Of a DNA stretch of 64,000 nt, positions 1 to 8,754 are shown piece after piece. The translations under genes were made by a program, and so were the position numbers. The notes beneath the pieces are model-generated. The model did not search any database. It saw only the letters and a program-made list of their open reading frames with translations, and was not told the origin of the DNA. Positions within the stretch are counted from its first letter, which is position 1. Each line of letters begins with the position of its first letter. The stretch comes from Croceibacterium salegens (lineage in GTDB: Bacteria > Pseudomonadota > Alphaproteobacteria > Sphingomonadales > Sphingomonadaceae): positions 181,470 to 245,469 of the forward strand of contig NZ_WTYM01000052.1 in the NCBI RefSeq assembly GCF_009827435.1, read 5' to 3'.

Positions 1-184
1 GCGCGTCGCTCATCGTACGAAACTTGATCATCGTGAACAGCTTGCCACCGCGGCCCGGCCGGTTCTGGCGGAACAGGACTGGGCTGCCCATCCACAGCCG
101 GACGAGGAGCGCGACGAAGAATCCCACCGGCAGGGTCAGGGGAAGAGATAAGACAACGAGCAAGAGATCGAATGCGCGCTTCAT
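1..184 (-). CDS. Bacterial sugar transferase (initiating glycosyltransferase), partial: N-terminus only
   Basis: My translation of the reverse strand from the ATG at 184 gives 61 residues that run off the window edge. They begin MKRAFDLLL, continue with a hydrophobic segment (about residues 5-28), then FRQNRPGRGGKLF and MIKFRTM. These are hallmarks of the bacterial sugar transferase family (WcaJ, ExoY, GumD and relatives), which moves a sugar-1-phosphate from an NDP-sugar to undecaprenyl phosphate at the inner membrane and so starts repeat-unit synthesis. The catalytic C-terminal part lies outside the window. It is the last visible gene of the exopolysaccharide operon, 10 bases after the TPR gene. 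The family call is firm; the sugar cannot be told. Confidence 0.88.
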   Translation of the reverse strand, partial: MKRAFDLLLVVLSLPLTLPVGFFVALLVRLWMGSPVLFRQNRPGRGGKLFTMIKFRTMSDA

Positions 185-194
185 CTTCTGATCC

Positions 195-1412
195 CTAACG
201 CCTTGAACCTGCGCTGTCCTTCACGATGGAAATTCTGTCGATCGCGACATCGCGCACTTCGCGACGGTCGGATGCCGCCATCGCGATCTCCAACCAGTAG
301 TAGGTGCAGGCGCCCGGCGGCCGCTGGAACAGCTTCGGCCCCGCGCCGATGCCGCCCAGTTCTATAACCGGACCCGCAGTGCTAACTGCGCAGACAAGTC
401 TGAAGCGGACGTCGCTCGATGCGCCGGCTGTGCCCGCCTTCGCGCTAAATACCAGTGGGCCGGCAGGAAGCGCGACCAATTGTCTGGCAACTTGCGCCGC
501 GCCACCTCCATATGAGGTGAATGCCAAGAGCCCTTGAGGCCGCTCTATGCGCGCCGAGAGGTCGGCGGCGAACTGCAGGTCCCAGGCGAATGGCGCCATG
601 CCTGGCTTCTGTTCGAAGCCCGGATTGCGGACAATCGCGGTCCGATCCTGCCCGGGGTCCAGGTAATCGCTCAGCCGTTTGGCGTCCTCGAACTGCGCGG
701 TGCGTACAAGTTGCTGCATGATCCGCAGGTCGTAGCCGGCGGGAGGATGGTATCCGTCCTGCCCGCGGGCGATACGTATGGAAACGACGTTGTGCATCGC
801 CTTCGGGTTGGTGTGCGCATTGCTCCAGAAATCCGTTTCCCAGTTCGGGTTTTGGCGCAACATACCCAGCACTGGAGCCACAAGGTCCTGCCGGTCGAGA
901 TACTGGAACAGTCCCGGGATCAGCAAGGCTCGGGCCCGTTGGCTCGTGCGCAATGCGTTGTCGAACGCGGATAGCATGCCGCGTGCATCGGAATTTGCGC
1001 CGTCGGTGCGAATGAGCCAGACGTTGGTAGGCAGGTCGCGCCGCGTTAACTTTACTGCATTTCGCATCAAGTCAGCTGACCGACCGGTTTCGCCTTTGGC
1101 TTCAGCAAGAAGGCCAAGTGTTCGAATTGCCGCTACATTCAAGGGTTCCGCTGTGTAGCTGGCCCGTGCCAACGCAGTGATTGTCTGACTATCGACTTTG
1201 CTGGCATCGATCGGGCGGGCGATGTCTTTGACTGCTCCGGCAGAAAGCAACAGTCCAGCCGCGTTCGCTCGGGCAAAGCCAACACTTACACCGGCGGCCA
1301 GCGCGCGTTGCGGCTGGTGGACCTCGAAGACTTGTGCCGCGGCCGCCAGCGCGGAGACTACTGCGAGCGCGAGGCAGGCAAGCAACGCGATCGAGTTCCT
1401 GACCCAGGCCAT
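195..1412 (-). CDS. Membrane-anchored or secreted TPR-type protein of the exopolysaccharide operon
   Basis: 405 residues. A hydrophobic stretch at about residues 7-27 could be an uncleaved anchor or a signal peptide. Residues about 75-125 look like helical tetratricopeptide-like repeats (an ALARASY start, then TLGLLAEAKGETGRSADLMRNA). The C-terminal third from about residue 262 starts with an NPGFEQ motif followed by F-W-D and a strand-rich segment, as in carbohydrate-binding jelly-roll modules. I infer a periplasmic scaffold or glycan-handling role because it sits between the tyrosine kinase (2 bases upstream) and the sugar transferase. I do not recognise a named family and no enzyme motif is visible. 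Confidence 0.7.
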   Translation of the reverse strand: MAWVRNSIALLACLALAVVSALAAAAQVFEVHQPQRALAAGVSVGFARANAAGLLLSAGAVKDIARPIDASKVDSQTITALARASYTAEPLNVAAIRTLGLLAEAKGETGRSADLMRNAVKLTRRDLPTNVWLIRTDGANSDARGMLSAFDNALRTSQRARALLIPGLFQYLDRQDLVAPVLGMLRQNPNWETDFWSNAHTNPKAMHNVVSIRIARGQDGYHPPAGYDLRIMQQLVRTAQFEDAKRLSDYLDPGQDRTAIVRNPGFEQKPGMAPFAWDLQFAADLSARIERPQGLLAFTSYGGGAAQVARQLVALPAGPLVFSAKAGTAGASSDVRFRLVCAVSTAGPVIELGGIGAGPKLFQRPPGACTYYWLEIAMAASDRREVRDVAIDRISIVKDSAGSRR

Positions 1413-1414
1413 GG

Positions 1415-3601
1415 CTAGGCTTCCAGCGCCCTAGTGTCGCTTCCCGGTTGGCCATATCCATATCCATATCCATATCCATATCCATAATGGGCATCTTCGG
1501 CTCCCAACTTGGTGATGACTGCCCCAAGAAGGCGGCCATTGGTTGCCCGCAAGCGATTGAGCGAACTATCGATGCCGCGCATCTTTTCGCGATTAGCCTC
1601 GATGGTGAAGACGACGCCTTCGACCGAAGAGCTGAGTAATGGAGCGTCGGCCAATCCAAGAACGGGCGAGCTGTCGACTATTACATGGTCGTATTCCTCG
1701 ATCATCGCTTCCAGCAACTGCTTCATTCGCGAGCCAGACAACAATTCGGCGGCATTGGGCGGAATCGGGCCGGAATCCATGAACAAAAGATTTTCGAACG
1801 ACGTCGGGTGAAGCATCGAGCGCCAATCGCTGTTGCCTGACAGATAGTTTGACAGTCCCAGCTCATGGCGTTGACCGAGAAATTCGCCGATCGACGGGCT
1901 GCGCATGTCGCCATCGATAATTACTACCTTTGCACCGGATCGAGCAATGGACTGAGCCAGGCCAACGGCGGAAGTCGACTTTCCTTCATTTGGAGCTGTG
2001 CTGGTCAGCATGAAACTGCGCGGGATCCCATGATCAGTCATGAACGAAAGGTTCGCCTTGACCGAGAGGTAGGCCTCGCTGGTCATAGACTTGCGGTCTC
2101 CTAGTGCTTCGACGACATCGCCATCTTTTATGAGCGGGATGCTTCCAAGGAGTGGCAGGCCAAGCTTACGATTGACGTCTTGCGGGTCCTTGAGGCTTTG
2201 GTTCCAGATTTCGAGCGCAAAGATCGCTCCTGCCGCAGCCAGCAGCCCGAGCAGAAGGAATATCAGGAGGTTGAAACCAAGCGAGGGCCTCGACGGCTTG
2301 AGCGGAGGTTCGGCGCGATCGACTACCGCAACGTTGTTGCTGCCCACACCAGCGACGCCGATTTCCTTGAAGCGCTGGAGCAGCGCGTCGTATAGTTGTC
2401 GGTTGGTGTCCACTTCGCGTTGGTAGATCGCATACTGTATCGAATCGCGGCGTTGACCTATGACCTCTTGCTTCAAGTTCTCGACCCGATTGCGCAGTTG
2501 AGCTTCGCGTGCCGCGGCCTGCTGATAGTCGGTTGTTTGGCTCAGCCTGATTCGGTCTTCCTCATTTGCGATTTCTTTGCTGAGGGCATCCATCTGATTC
2601 TTCAGCGCTTGGACTTGGGGATAGTCAGGTTCGAATTGAGTGAGCAGCTTGGCATGGTCTGCCGAAACTTCTGCCCGTTTCTGGCGCAATGCGTTGATCG
2701 CCGGATTGTTCATTACAATTGAATCGACTTGCCCGTTATTCGTCGCTGCGCTCTGCGCCGCGATGCGGGCCGCAGTCGCCTGGGTTAGCGCGCCGTTCAG
2801 GGCCTCCAGGTCACTCGCCACAAGAGTACGTTCGGTTCGCGTGTTGCCGCTTGGGCTTTCTTCCGTCTGAAGGGCTATGATTCGCTTCTTAGAAGCATAA
2901 TTCACCAGTTCGGCCTCGGATTGCTCGAGTCTCTGTCGCAATGATTCGAGCTGCTTTTCGAGGTATTTGCGGGCATCTTCCGTGGAGGCGAAGCGACGGT
3001 CGAGTTCGCTCTGGATAAACTGATCCGACCAGGCATTTGCGATGCGAGCCGATAATCTGGGGTCGGGGCTCGAAAAGACGACATCGACCAGGCTCGATCC
3101 GCGCACCGGTTGGATGGAGATATTGTCGCGCAGGGCATCGACCACATCGACATCAAGCGGGTCCCGGCCCGACAACGCAGCGCTGCCAACGTCATCCGGC
3201 AGCAACTCGAAATTGCTTAGGAACGAGTTGTCCTGAGCTAGATTCAAGCTTCGCGCCACGCGCTCGGCGAGAGTCCTGCTGTTGAGTAGCGCATATTGCG
3301 TTTGATAGAATTCAAGACTTTGCCCTGAGGCGTCGTTTTCGACTCCTTGGACGTTGGTGACGTTGTCCTGCTCGCGACTGATCTCAAGCCGTGAAGTAGC
3401 TGAAAAGATAGGAGTCATGACGAGTGTCAAAATAACCCCGGCCACGAGCGCGGCCAGCACTATACTAGCGACCACCCACTTATGTCGGCGGATCGCGCGC
3501 CAATACTGCTCCGGCAGCGATACGTCGAAGTTGCTCTTTTGCCCGACTGTGGGTCGCTCGCCCTGCACCATCAAGTCAGGACTAAATATGGTTTCCATCA
3601 T
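1415..3601 (-). CDS. Polysaccharide co-polymerase / BY-type tyrosine autokinase (Wzz-Wzc/ExoP-like)
   Basis: 728 residues from the ATG at 3601, which follows an AGAGAGAA ribosome-binding site; a GTG at 3619 is possible but has no such site. Order: Wzz domain with TM1 at about residues 41-62; a long periplasmic coiled coil (about 170-400) with many E, Q, R and L; a proline-rich motif (PPLKPSRPS) before TM2; then a cytoplasmic BY-kinase with Walker A (APNEGKS, about 534), Walker A' (VVIIDGDMR, about 560) and Walker B (HVIVDSSP, about 640). The C-terminal tyrosine cluster is six Tyr-Gly dipeptides at 706-717. In this family ATP-driven autophosphorylation of the cluster controls chain length and export. 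The Tyr-Gly tract is encoded by a pure hexanucleotide repeat (separate entry). Confidence 0.95.
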   Translation of the reverse strand: MMETIFSPDLMVQGERPTVGQKSNFDVSLPEQYWRAIRRHKWVVASIVLAALVAGVILTLVMTPIFSATSRLEISREQDNVTNVQGVENDASGQSLEFYQTQYALLNSRTLAERVARSLNLAQDNSFLSNFELLPDDVGSAALSGRDPLDVDVVDALRDNISIQPVRGSSLVDVVFSSPDPRLSARIANAWSDQFIQSELDRRFASTEDARKYLEKQLESLRQRLEQSEAELVNYASKKRIIALQTEESPSGNTRTERTLVASDLEALNGALTQATAARIAAQSAATNNGQVDSIVMNNPAINALRQKRAEVSADHAKLLTQFEPDYPQVQALKNQMDALSKEIANEEDRIRLSQTTDYQQAAAREAQLRNRVENLKQEVIGQRRDSIQYAIYQREVDTNRQLYDALLQRFKEIGVAGVGSNNVAVVDRAEPPLKPSRPSLGFNLLIFLLLGLLAAAGAIFALEIWNQSLKDPQDVNRKLGLPLLGSIPLIKDGDVVEALGDRKSMTSEAYLSVKANLSFMTDHGIPRSFMLTSTAPNEGKSTSAVGLAQSIARSGAKVVIIDGDMRSPSIGEFLGQRHELGLSNYLSGNSDWRSMLHPTSFENLLFMDSGPIPPNAAELLSGSRMKQLLEAMIEEYDHVIVDSSPVLGLADAPLLSSSVEGVVFTIEANREKMRGIDSSLNRLRATNGRLLGAVITKLGAEDAHYGYGYGYGYGYGQPGSDTRALEA
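1452..1486. repeat. Hexanucleotide microsatellite (CCATAT)n encoding the kinase Tyr-Gly tail
   Basis: Five uninterrupted copies of CCATAT plus a partial sixth (35 bases) on the plus strand. On the coding (minus) strand they read TAT GGA repeated, giving six Tyr-Gly pairs in a row. Every unit is two whole codons, so gain or loss by replication slippage would keep the frame and change only the tyrosine number. All glycine codons but the last (GGC) and all tyrosine codons are identical, which points to repeat expansion rather than selected amino acid composition alone. Confidence 0.95.
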
Positions 3602-3638
3602 TTCTCTCTGGATTATCACCCAGCTGCAGTGTCCGACG

Positions 3639-4349
3639 TCAGTTTCTGTTGTTGAAAAGTATGAGCAGCGGAGTAGTCAACAGCGGGGCGGCCTTCAACA
3701 CTTCTGAAAACAGCCGACGCGATTGTGAATCACCTACGATAACAATATCGTTTGCGAAGATTTCGGGATCGTCGTAGGCACCGGCACGGATTGCACCAAG
3801 GTTGTACAGTCCGGCCATCCGTTGTCCGCCCACGGTGCGAAACACGACGACGTCATCGAGCTTGGCAAATTCGGAAGTGCCGCCCGCTGTCGCCACGGCC
3901 TTGATCAAGGTCATCTTTCCAATAACCGGATACGGCCCCGGCTTTGACACTTGGCCGTCGACGGTGACGACTTGACTGATCGTTTCCTTCAGATTCACCG
4001 TGACCTGTGGATCGCGCACGTACCTGCGAAGGCGCTGTCTGATTGCCGTTTCGAGCTCGCCCGGCGAAAGACCAGCTGCCTCCAAGTTACCTGCAAGCGG
4101 AAGCGAAACGCGACCGCCGGCATCGACTTGCACTTCGTCGCGAGACAACTCCTCAACTCCGAAAACGTCGATAGAAAGCTTGTCAAACGGGCCTATCAAG
4201 TAGGGCCTTGTCAAGGTCAGTTGATCGGCTTGGGTTGGCTCCGGAAGAGGGCGGTCTTGGACTAGCGGGACCTTTCCGACATCCCGAATGGAAGGCTCCG
4301 ACACACAGGCGGCCAGCAGGAAAGGCAGGAAAAGGAAGAGCTTTCGCAT
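3639..4349 (-). CDS. Outer-membrane polysaccharide export lipoprotein (Wza/GumB family, short form)
   Basis: 236 residues from the ATG at 4349. The first 15 residues are a lipoprotein signal ending in LLAAC, with Cys15 as the lipidation site; the reading frame runs upstream to 4541 but that extension has no signal and is dropped. A polysaccharide export domain spans about residues 45-130 (YLIGPFDKLSIDVFGVEELS) and an SLBB domain about 135-195 (VDGQVSKPGPYPV). It is shorter than E. coli Wza, closer to the GumB size, and has only one clear SLBB. The protein is expected to form the outer-membrane export channel working with the co-polymerase kinase 37 bases downstream. Confidence 0.93.
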   Translation of the reverse strand: MRKLFLFLPFLLAACVSEPSIRDVGKVPLVQDRPLPEPTQADQLTLTRPYLIGPFDKLSIDVFGVEELSRDEVQVDAGGRVSLPLAGNLEAAGLSPGELETAIRQRLRRYVRDPQVTVNLKETISQVVTVDGQVSKPGPYPVIGKMTLIKAVATAGGTSEFAKLDDVVVFRTVGGQRMAGLYNLGAIRAGAYDDPEIFANDIVIVGDSQSRRLFSEVLKAAPLLTTPLLILFNNRN

Positions 4350-4479
4350 GGAATTCCAGAGAGGTTTCAAATTGCCGGGGAAGCGAGCACGCCAAATTTG
4401 TGCGCGCCCTGTACGACGTCGGACTGTGACGGTGGCATTAGCAAATTGTGTTGGCAGGTAAAGGCATTCGGGCTCACCA

Positions 4480-5919
4480 TTAGCGGAAGGGAACGGTCTG
4501 CCGAGCGCCGACGCGGAGCTTAACTTCGATGCTCGCAGCAAGGAGAGCGGCCGTGCACATCAGTGACGGCGTGCGCAGAGGATAATCGAAGAGCCCGCCG
4601 AGCAGAAGTATGCTTAGCGAAAGCCATGAAAAGGCGCTTTGCGAGGTGAACGAGCCGGATGCTCTATTCTGCCGGACGCTTCCGAATGCCAGCCAGCCGC
4701 TCAGGACCATCCAGCCGCTGGCTAGAAACATCAACACTCCCGCCACTATCCCGCCTTCGATCAGGAAGCCGATGAAGTCATTATGCGCTTGGTTCAAATA
4801 GGCGGGCATCAACAGGGCCGTCGGCTCGCGAATCTGGTACACAAGGTAGAAGCTTCCGAAACCCGATCCCGCCGGGAAATAGGTCGAGATCAGGTGCCAA
4901 AGTTGCGGCATGATTTGCCAACGCAGTTCTTCCGCCGGAGAACGCTCGAAGATCCGCGCGAAGGCTTGGGAACCGGAAAAAAGTAAGATGGTGAGGACTA
5001 CGGTTGCCACTAAGCCAAGGGCTATTGCAGTCGCGAGCAGACTGCGTTCTCTGAAAAATGTTTTGATCCGCCCGTTTGGCAGTCCGGCGAGCCAGAGCGC
5101 TGCACTGGCGACGAGCGAAACTAGGAGAAGAGCGGAACCCGCACGCGAACCGGTGGCAAAGACCATCGGGACAAATAATGCTGCAGCTCCAAAGGAGACG
5201 ACACGCGTTAGCGCGGCACGTCTTCCTTGCGCGGACAGACCGAGCGACAATGCAAGCGGCACAAGGCATGCAAGGAAAATCGCATTGTGGTTTCGGTTGG
5301 AAAACAGCCCGACGACCATCCCGTTGTTGGTGATGCGATAGATATAGAATGGGCTGTTGGCAGTCCCGACTGCCTGTAGAAGCCCAAGAAGACAGCTGGC
5401 GACTCCGGCAGCCACAAGTAGTGCCGGTATTCTGTCCTTCACCTCAGTCGGCAGGATGGCGAAGTTGACCATCGCGGCGAGTGGCAGCGCAAGGACGAAG
5501 AAGGTGTTCAGGGTCTTCGAAGGCGATAAGCTGATTGGGCGCCACGGGGCCAAACCGAGCACATCTCGATCGATCGAGGCAATCAACTCGCGGCCAGGTA
5601 GCGCGTGCCAGACCATAGGCGGCAGAGGAATTAGCTGCGCGGCAACCAGAACAGCGAGCGCGACGAGCAGCTTGAGAGGCGCCCCCAGTTCGCGCAACTG
5701 ATCCACTTGGCTGCAAGCCAGGCCATAACCAAGCAGCATTATCGAAAGCGGTCGCAGAATGATCAGTGACGCGATGTCGCCGCGTGATCCGCCGCCGAAT
5801 AGGAACGCTCCCGCAACCAGCACGAGCACAGCAATCTGCCTAGAGAGTGGGCTCCGGAGCCTTTGCTGAAAATTGCCGAGAGTTGGCGCTCGGCCGACCG
5901 CATTGAACTTGATTGTCAT
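4480..5919 (-). CDS. O-antigen ligase/polymerase family membrane protein (Wzy/WaaL-like)
   Basis: 479 residues from the ATG at 5919; the open frame continues upstream to 6081 but overlaps the capD-like gene, so the internal ATG is chosen. About eleven hydrophobic segments are visible. A large periplasmic loop follows residue about 350 and holds the HNDFIGFLIEGG motif (about 375-386), the histidine-containing signature of the Wzy_C/O-antigen ligase fold. An earlier motif FSNRNHNAIFLA lies at about 200. In this operon it most likely polymerises lipid-linked repeat units of the exopolysaccharide; a ligase role cannot be excluded from sequence. The gap of 130 bases to the next gene shows no recognisable feature. 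Confidence 0.88.
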   Translation of the reverse strand: MTIKFNAVGRAPTLGNFQQRLRSPLSRQIAVLVLVAGAFLFGGGSRGDIASLIILRPLSIMLLGYGLACSQVDQLRELGAPLKLLVALAVLVAAQLIPLPPMVWHALPGRELIASIDRDVLGLAPWRPISLSPSKTLNTFFVLALPLAAMVNFAILPTEVKDRIPALLVAAGVASCLLGLLQAVGTANSPFYIYRITNNGMVVGLFSNRNHNAIFLACLVPLALSLGLSAQGRRAALTRVVSFGAAALFVPMVFATGSRAGSALLLVSLVASAALWLAGLPNGRIKTFFRERSLLATAIALGLVATVVLTILLFSGSQAFARIFERSPAEELRWQIMPQLWHLISTYFPAGSGFGSFYLVYQIREPTALLMPAYLNQAHNDFIGFLIEGGIVAGVLMFLASGWMVLSGWLAFGSVRQNRASGSFTSQSAFSWLSLSILLLGGLFDYPLRTPSLMCTAALLAASIEVKLRVGARQTVPFR

Positions 5920-5945
5920 AGGTGTTGATTTCTCGGGGCTCAATT

Positions 5946-7850
5946 TCAAGAAGCGATACGCCTCGGCCCGTTGTCGCGGCGATGTGCGAATTCGGGTACA
6001 AGGTTTCCTAATAAGGCTGTGGCTCGGACCGGGTCGCGGCATCCTTTGAGTTGTTGCAGCAGCGCGGCGAGATCGGGCCAAGGCATGAAATCTTCTCGCG
6101 CCATCATAATTCTTGCATGCCTCGTTTTTTGGGGATTTTCGCCGATCAACAATTCTTCAAACAGCTTTTCGCCGGGCCGGAGACCGATTTCGACAATGGC
6201 GATGTCCCCGTCGGGGTTTTTGTCGTCGCGAAGCGAGAGGCCGGACAGCTGAACCATCGTCCGGGCGAGGTCTAAAATTTTGATTGGCCTGCCCATGTCA
6301 AGCACGAAAACTTCGCCACCGCAAGCCATGTCACCGGCCTGGATGACCAAACCCGCTGCCTCGGGGATGGTCATAAAATATCGCATAACACGTGAATCTG
6401 TCAGGGTAATCGGACCTCCTGCTTCTATCTGCCGGCGGAACAGCGGCACGACCGATCCGCTTGAGCCCAGGACGTTGCCGAAGCGAACCATTGAATAGCG
6501 CGTCCCGTGGTTGCGCTCGGCGAAGCTCTGCACGACCTGTTCAGCCGCACGCTTGCTTGCCCCCATGATATTTGTTGGCCTCACGGCCTTGTCTGTACTG
6601 ACGAGAATGAAATCGGCGACTTCGCCAACATGAGCGGCATACACAGTTTCGAACGTGCCGAGAACGTTGTTGCGAATGCCTTCAACCGGGTTCTGTTCAA
6701 CCAGCGGAACATGCTTGTATGCCGCGGCGTGATAAACAGTATCCGGCTTGTGGGCAGTGAACACCTCTTCCAACCGTATTCGGTCCGTCACCGAGCCGAG
6801 GATCGCGACTATCTCGGTTTCCGAGCGGCTCGAGCGCAGTTCGAGTTCGATGGCGTAAAGTGAATATTCGCTGACGTCGAAAAGTACCAACTTCTGCGCG
6901 CCAATGCGTGCGATCTGGCGGCACAACTCGCTACCAATCGAACCACCGGCGCCAGTCACCAATACAGTTTTGCCAACCACGGTGCGGCCGGATGCCACAT
7001 CGTTCGGCGCGATTTGTTCGCGACCCAGCAGGTCCTCGATCTCGAGGGGGCGCAGGTCGGTCAGTGAAACCTTCCCTCCGACAATGTCCTTCATTTGCGG
7101 CAGTGTCTTCACATTGATCCGCAATGGGGAAAGCGTCTTCACGATTTCCCGCCGTCGCTGGCGTGAGGCGTTGGGCAGGGCCAAGAGAATGTCGGTCACT
7201 TGATGCCGCTCGACGATTTGGGGAAGATCAGCGCTGAAATATACTTGGTTTCCGTCGAGTTTCTGTCCCTTCAACCGGCTGTCGTCGTCGACGTAGCCGA
7301 TGACTTTGAGCGATGGATCAGAATTCATCGAGCTGACCAGTTGTTGGCCGCCTGAACCCGCGCCGTAAACCAAAACCCGGCGTACCGTACCGCCGAATTT
7401 GCCACGCATTAGCACGTCCATGATCAAGAAGCGAAAAGTGACTCGTGATCCAGCGATTAGCACGAAGTAGACTAGGGGCTGCAGCAACCCAAGTGTGCGC
7501 GGCACACCTGTAAAACTGATTATCATGAAGACGAACACCATGCATGAGGTGTAGAGTAAGAAGGCGCGCAACAAGATTGCCATCATTCCGCTTCCCGCAT
7601 AGCGAAAGATCGACTTGTAAACCCCGCTCAGCCCGAAGCTGGGGATCATAAGGAGGATGGCGCCAAGGGAAATCCTGCGGATCGGTTCGTTCCAAAAGGT
7701 CCACGTATTCATGCGCAGGGAATACGCAATCCAGATGGAAAACATGAGCAGTATAAGATCGATTACGAAGACAACCGCACGCTTTTGCCAGCGAGGGAGG
7801 GCAGCGATTACTCCGAGAACGGAAGTAACCAAGTTAGTTGCAAGATTCAT
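5946..7850 (-). CDS. CapD/FlaA1/WbpM-type NDP-sugar 4,6-dehydratase/epimerase, membrane form
   Basis: 634 residues. Four N-terminal membrane segments (about residues 22-125) are followed by a first Rossmann domain (VLVYGAGSGGQQL, about 160) and a second, catalytic SDR domain (VTGAGGSIGSEL, about 300). The long membrane-bound members of this family replace the catalytic Tyr of YxxxK by Met, and here the motif reads MGASK (about 430), as expected. YKHVPLVE is another family signature. The reaction is probably 4,6-dehydration of a UDP-N-acetylhexosamine, the first step to a deoxyamino sugar such as QuiNAc or FucNAc. It is the first gene of the exopolysaccharide operon; the 100-base gap upstream must hold the promoter. 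Confidence 0.93.
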   Translation of the reverse strand: MNLATNLVTSVLGVIAALPRWQKRAVVFVIDLILLMFSIWIAYSLRMNTWTFWNEPIRRISLGAILLMIPSFGLSGVYKSIFRYAGSGMMAILLRAFLLYTSCMVFVFMIISFTGVPRTLGLLQPLVYFVLIAGSRVTFRFLIMDVLMRGKFGGTVRRVLVYGAGSGGQQLVSSMNSDPSLKVIGYVDDDSRLKGQKLDGNQVYFSADLPQIVERHQVTDILLALPNASRQRRREIVKTLSPLRINVKTLPQMKDIVGGKVSLTDLRPLEIEDLLGREQIAPNDVASGRTVVGKTVLVTGAGGSIGSELCRQIARIGAQKLVLFDVSEYSLYAIELELRSSRSETEIVAILGSVTDRIRLEEVFTAHKPDTVYHAAAYKHVPLVEQNPVEGIRNNVLGTFETVYAAHVGEVADFILVSTDKAVRPTNIMGASKRAAEQVVQSFAERNHGTRYSMVRFGNVLGSSGSVVPLFRRQIEAGGPITLTDSRVMRYFMTIPEAAGLVIQAGDMACGGEVFVLDMGRPIKILDLARTMVQLSGLSLRDDKNPDGDIAIVEIGLRPGEKLFEELLIGENPQKTRHARIMMAREDFMPWPDLAALLQQLKGCRDPVRATALLGNLVPEFAHRRDNGPRRIAS

Positions 7851-7923
7851 AGTGTTTCCTTGCTTCCTCTCCCGACCGCACGATTAAGGCCCGTTATCAA
7901 ATGGATATAGGATTTTTGAACCC

Positions 7924-7948
7924 ACCCAATTGCCGTAGCATACCCAAT
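7924..7948. promoter_or_regulatory. Direct repeat ACCCAAT x2 ahead of the exopolysaccharide operon (candidate operator)
   Basis: Two identical heptamers ACCCAAT (7924-7930 and 7942-7948) lie 18 bases apart in the only gap between fabI and the exopolysaccharide operon. On the operon strand they read ATTGGGT twice, followed by an AT-rich stretch (7895-7920, with CCTATATCC on the minus strand) that could hold the -10 region. No clear sigma70 pair could be fixed. Regulator unknown; role inferred only from position and spacing. Confidence 0.35.
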
Positions 7949-7950
7949 CT

Positions 7951-8754
7951 TCACACCAGCCCAATATCCGGCGCATCCTCCTGTTTCATGCCGACTATAT
8001 GATAACCCGCATCGACGTGATGGGTTTCGCCGGTCACGCCCGATGACAGGTTGGACAGTAAGTAGAGGCCCGATCCGCCGACGTCCTCGATCGTGACGTT
8101 GCGCCGGAGCGGCGAGTTGAGTTCGTTCCACTTAAGGATATAGCGGAAGTCGCCGATGCCGCTGGCCGCCAGCGTCTTGATCGGCCCGGCGCTGATCGCG
8201 TTGACGCGAATGTTCTCCGGACCAAGGTCGTTTGCGAGATACTGGACGCTGGTTTCGAGCGCCGCCTTGGCCACGCCCATCACGTTGTAGTGCGGCACGA
8301 CCTTTTCGGCGCCATAGTAGGTCAGCGTAAGGATCGAGCCGCCGTTAGGCATCATCTCGCGCGCCCGTTTCGTCACCGCGACAAGGCTGTAGGCGGAGAT
8401 GTTCATCGTCATCAGGAAATTGTCGAGACTGGTGTCGACATACTTCCCGCGCAGCTCGTTCTTGTCGGAAAAGCCGATCGCGTGGACCACGAAGTCGATC
8501 GTTTCCCAGCGCGCCCTGAGCGTTTCGAAGGCGCGGTCGAGCGCGGCCATGTCCGAAACGTCGCAATCGAAGCAGAAATCGCTGCCGAGCTGTTCGGCCA
8601 GCGGGATGACCCGCCTGGCCAGCGCCTCGCCCTGGTAGGAAAAGGCCATCTCGGCCCCGTGCTCGGCGAGCTTCTGGGCGATGCCCCAGGCGAGCGACTT
8701 GTCGTTCGCCAGGCCCATGATCAGGCCGCGCTTGCCGTTCATCAGACCGCTCAT
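7951..8754 (-). CDS. fabI: Enoyl-[acyl-carrier-protein] reductase (NADH)
   Basis: 267 residues. FabI reduces trans-2-enoyl-ACP in the last step of each fatty-acid elongation cycle. The N-terminal cofactor segment reads GKRGLIMGLANDKSLAWGIA. The catalytic Tyr156 and Lys163 (HYNVMGVAK) and Tyr146 fall at the same numbers as in E. coli FabI, and the M159 region bound by triclosan is also conserved. The ATG at 8754 overlaps the stop of the upstream BrkB/YihY gene in ATGA, implying translational coupling. The open frame continues upstream through that gene, but the extension is a GC-rich shadow and not a fusion. Confidence 0.97.
   Translation of the reverse strand: MSGLMNGKRGLIMGLANDKSLAWGIAQKLAEHGAEMAFSYQGEALARRVIPLAEQLGSDFCFDCDVSDMAALDRAFETLRARWETIDFVVHAIGFSDKNELRGKYVDTSLDNFLMTMNISAYSLVAVTKRAREMMPNGGSILTLTYYGAEKVVPHYNVMGVAKAALETSVQYLANDLGPENIRVNAISAGPIKTLAASGIGDFRYILKWNELNSPLRRNVTIEDVGGSGLYLLSNLSSGVTGETHHVDAGYHIVGMKQEDAPDIGLV

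Noticed and set aside
1452..1487. CRISPR repeat
   Set aside because: Unit is only six bases without spacers and lies in coding sequence; it is a microsatellite.
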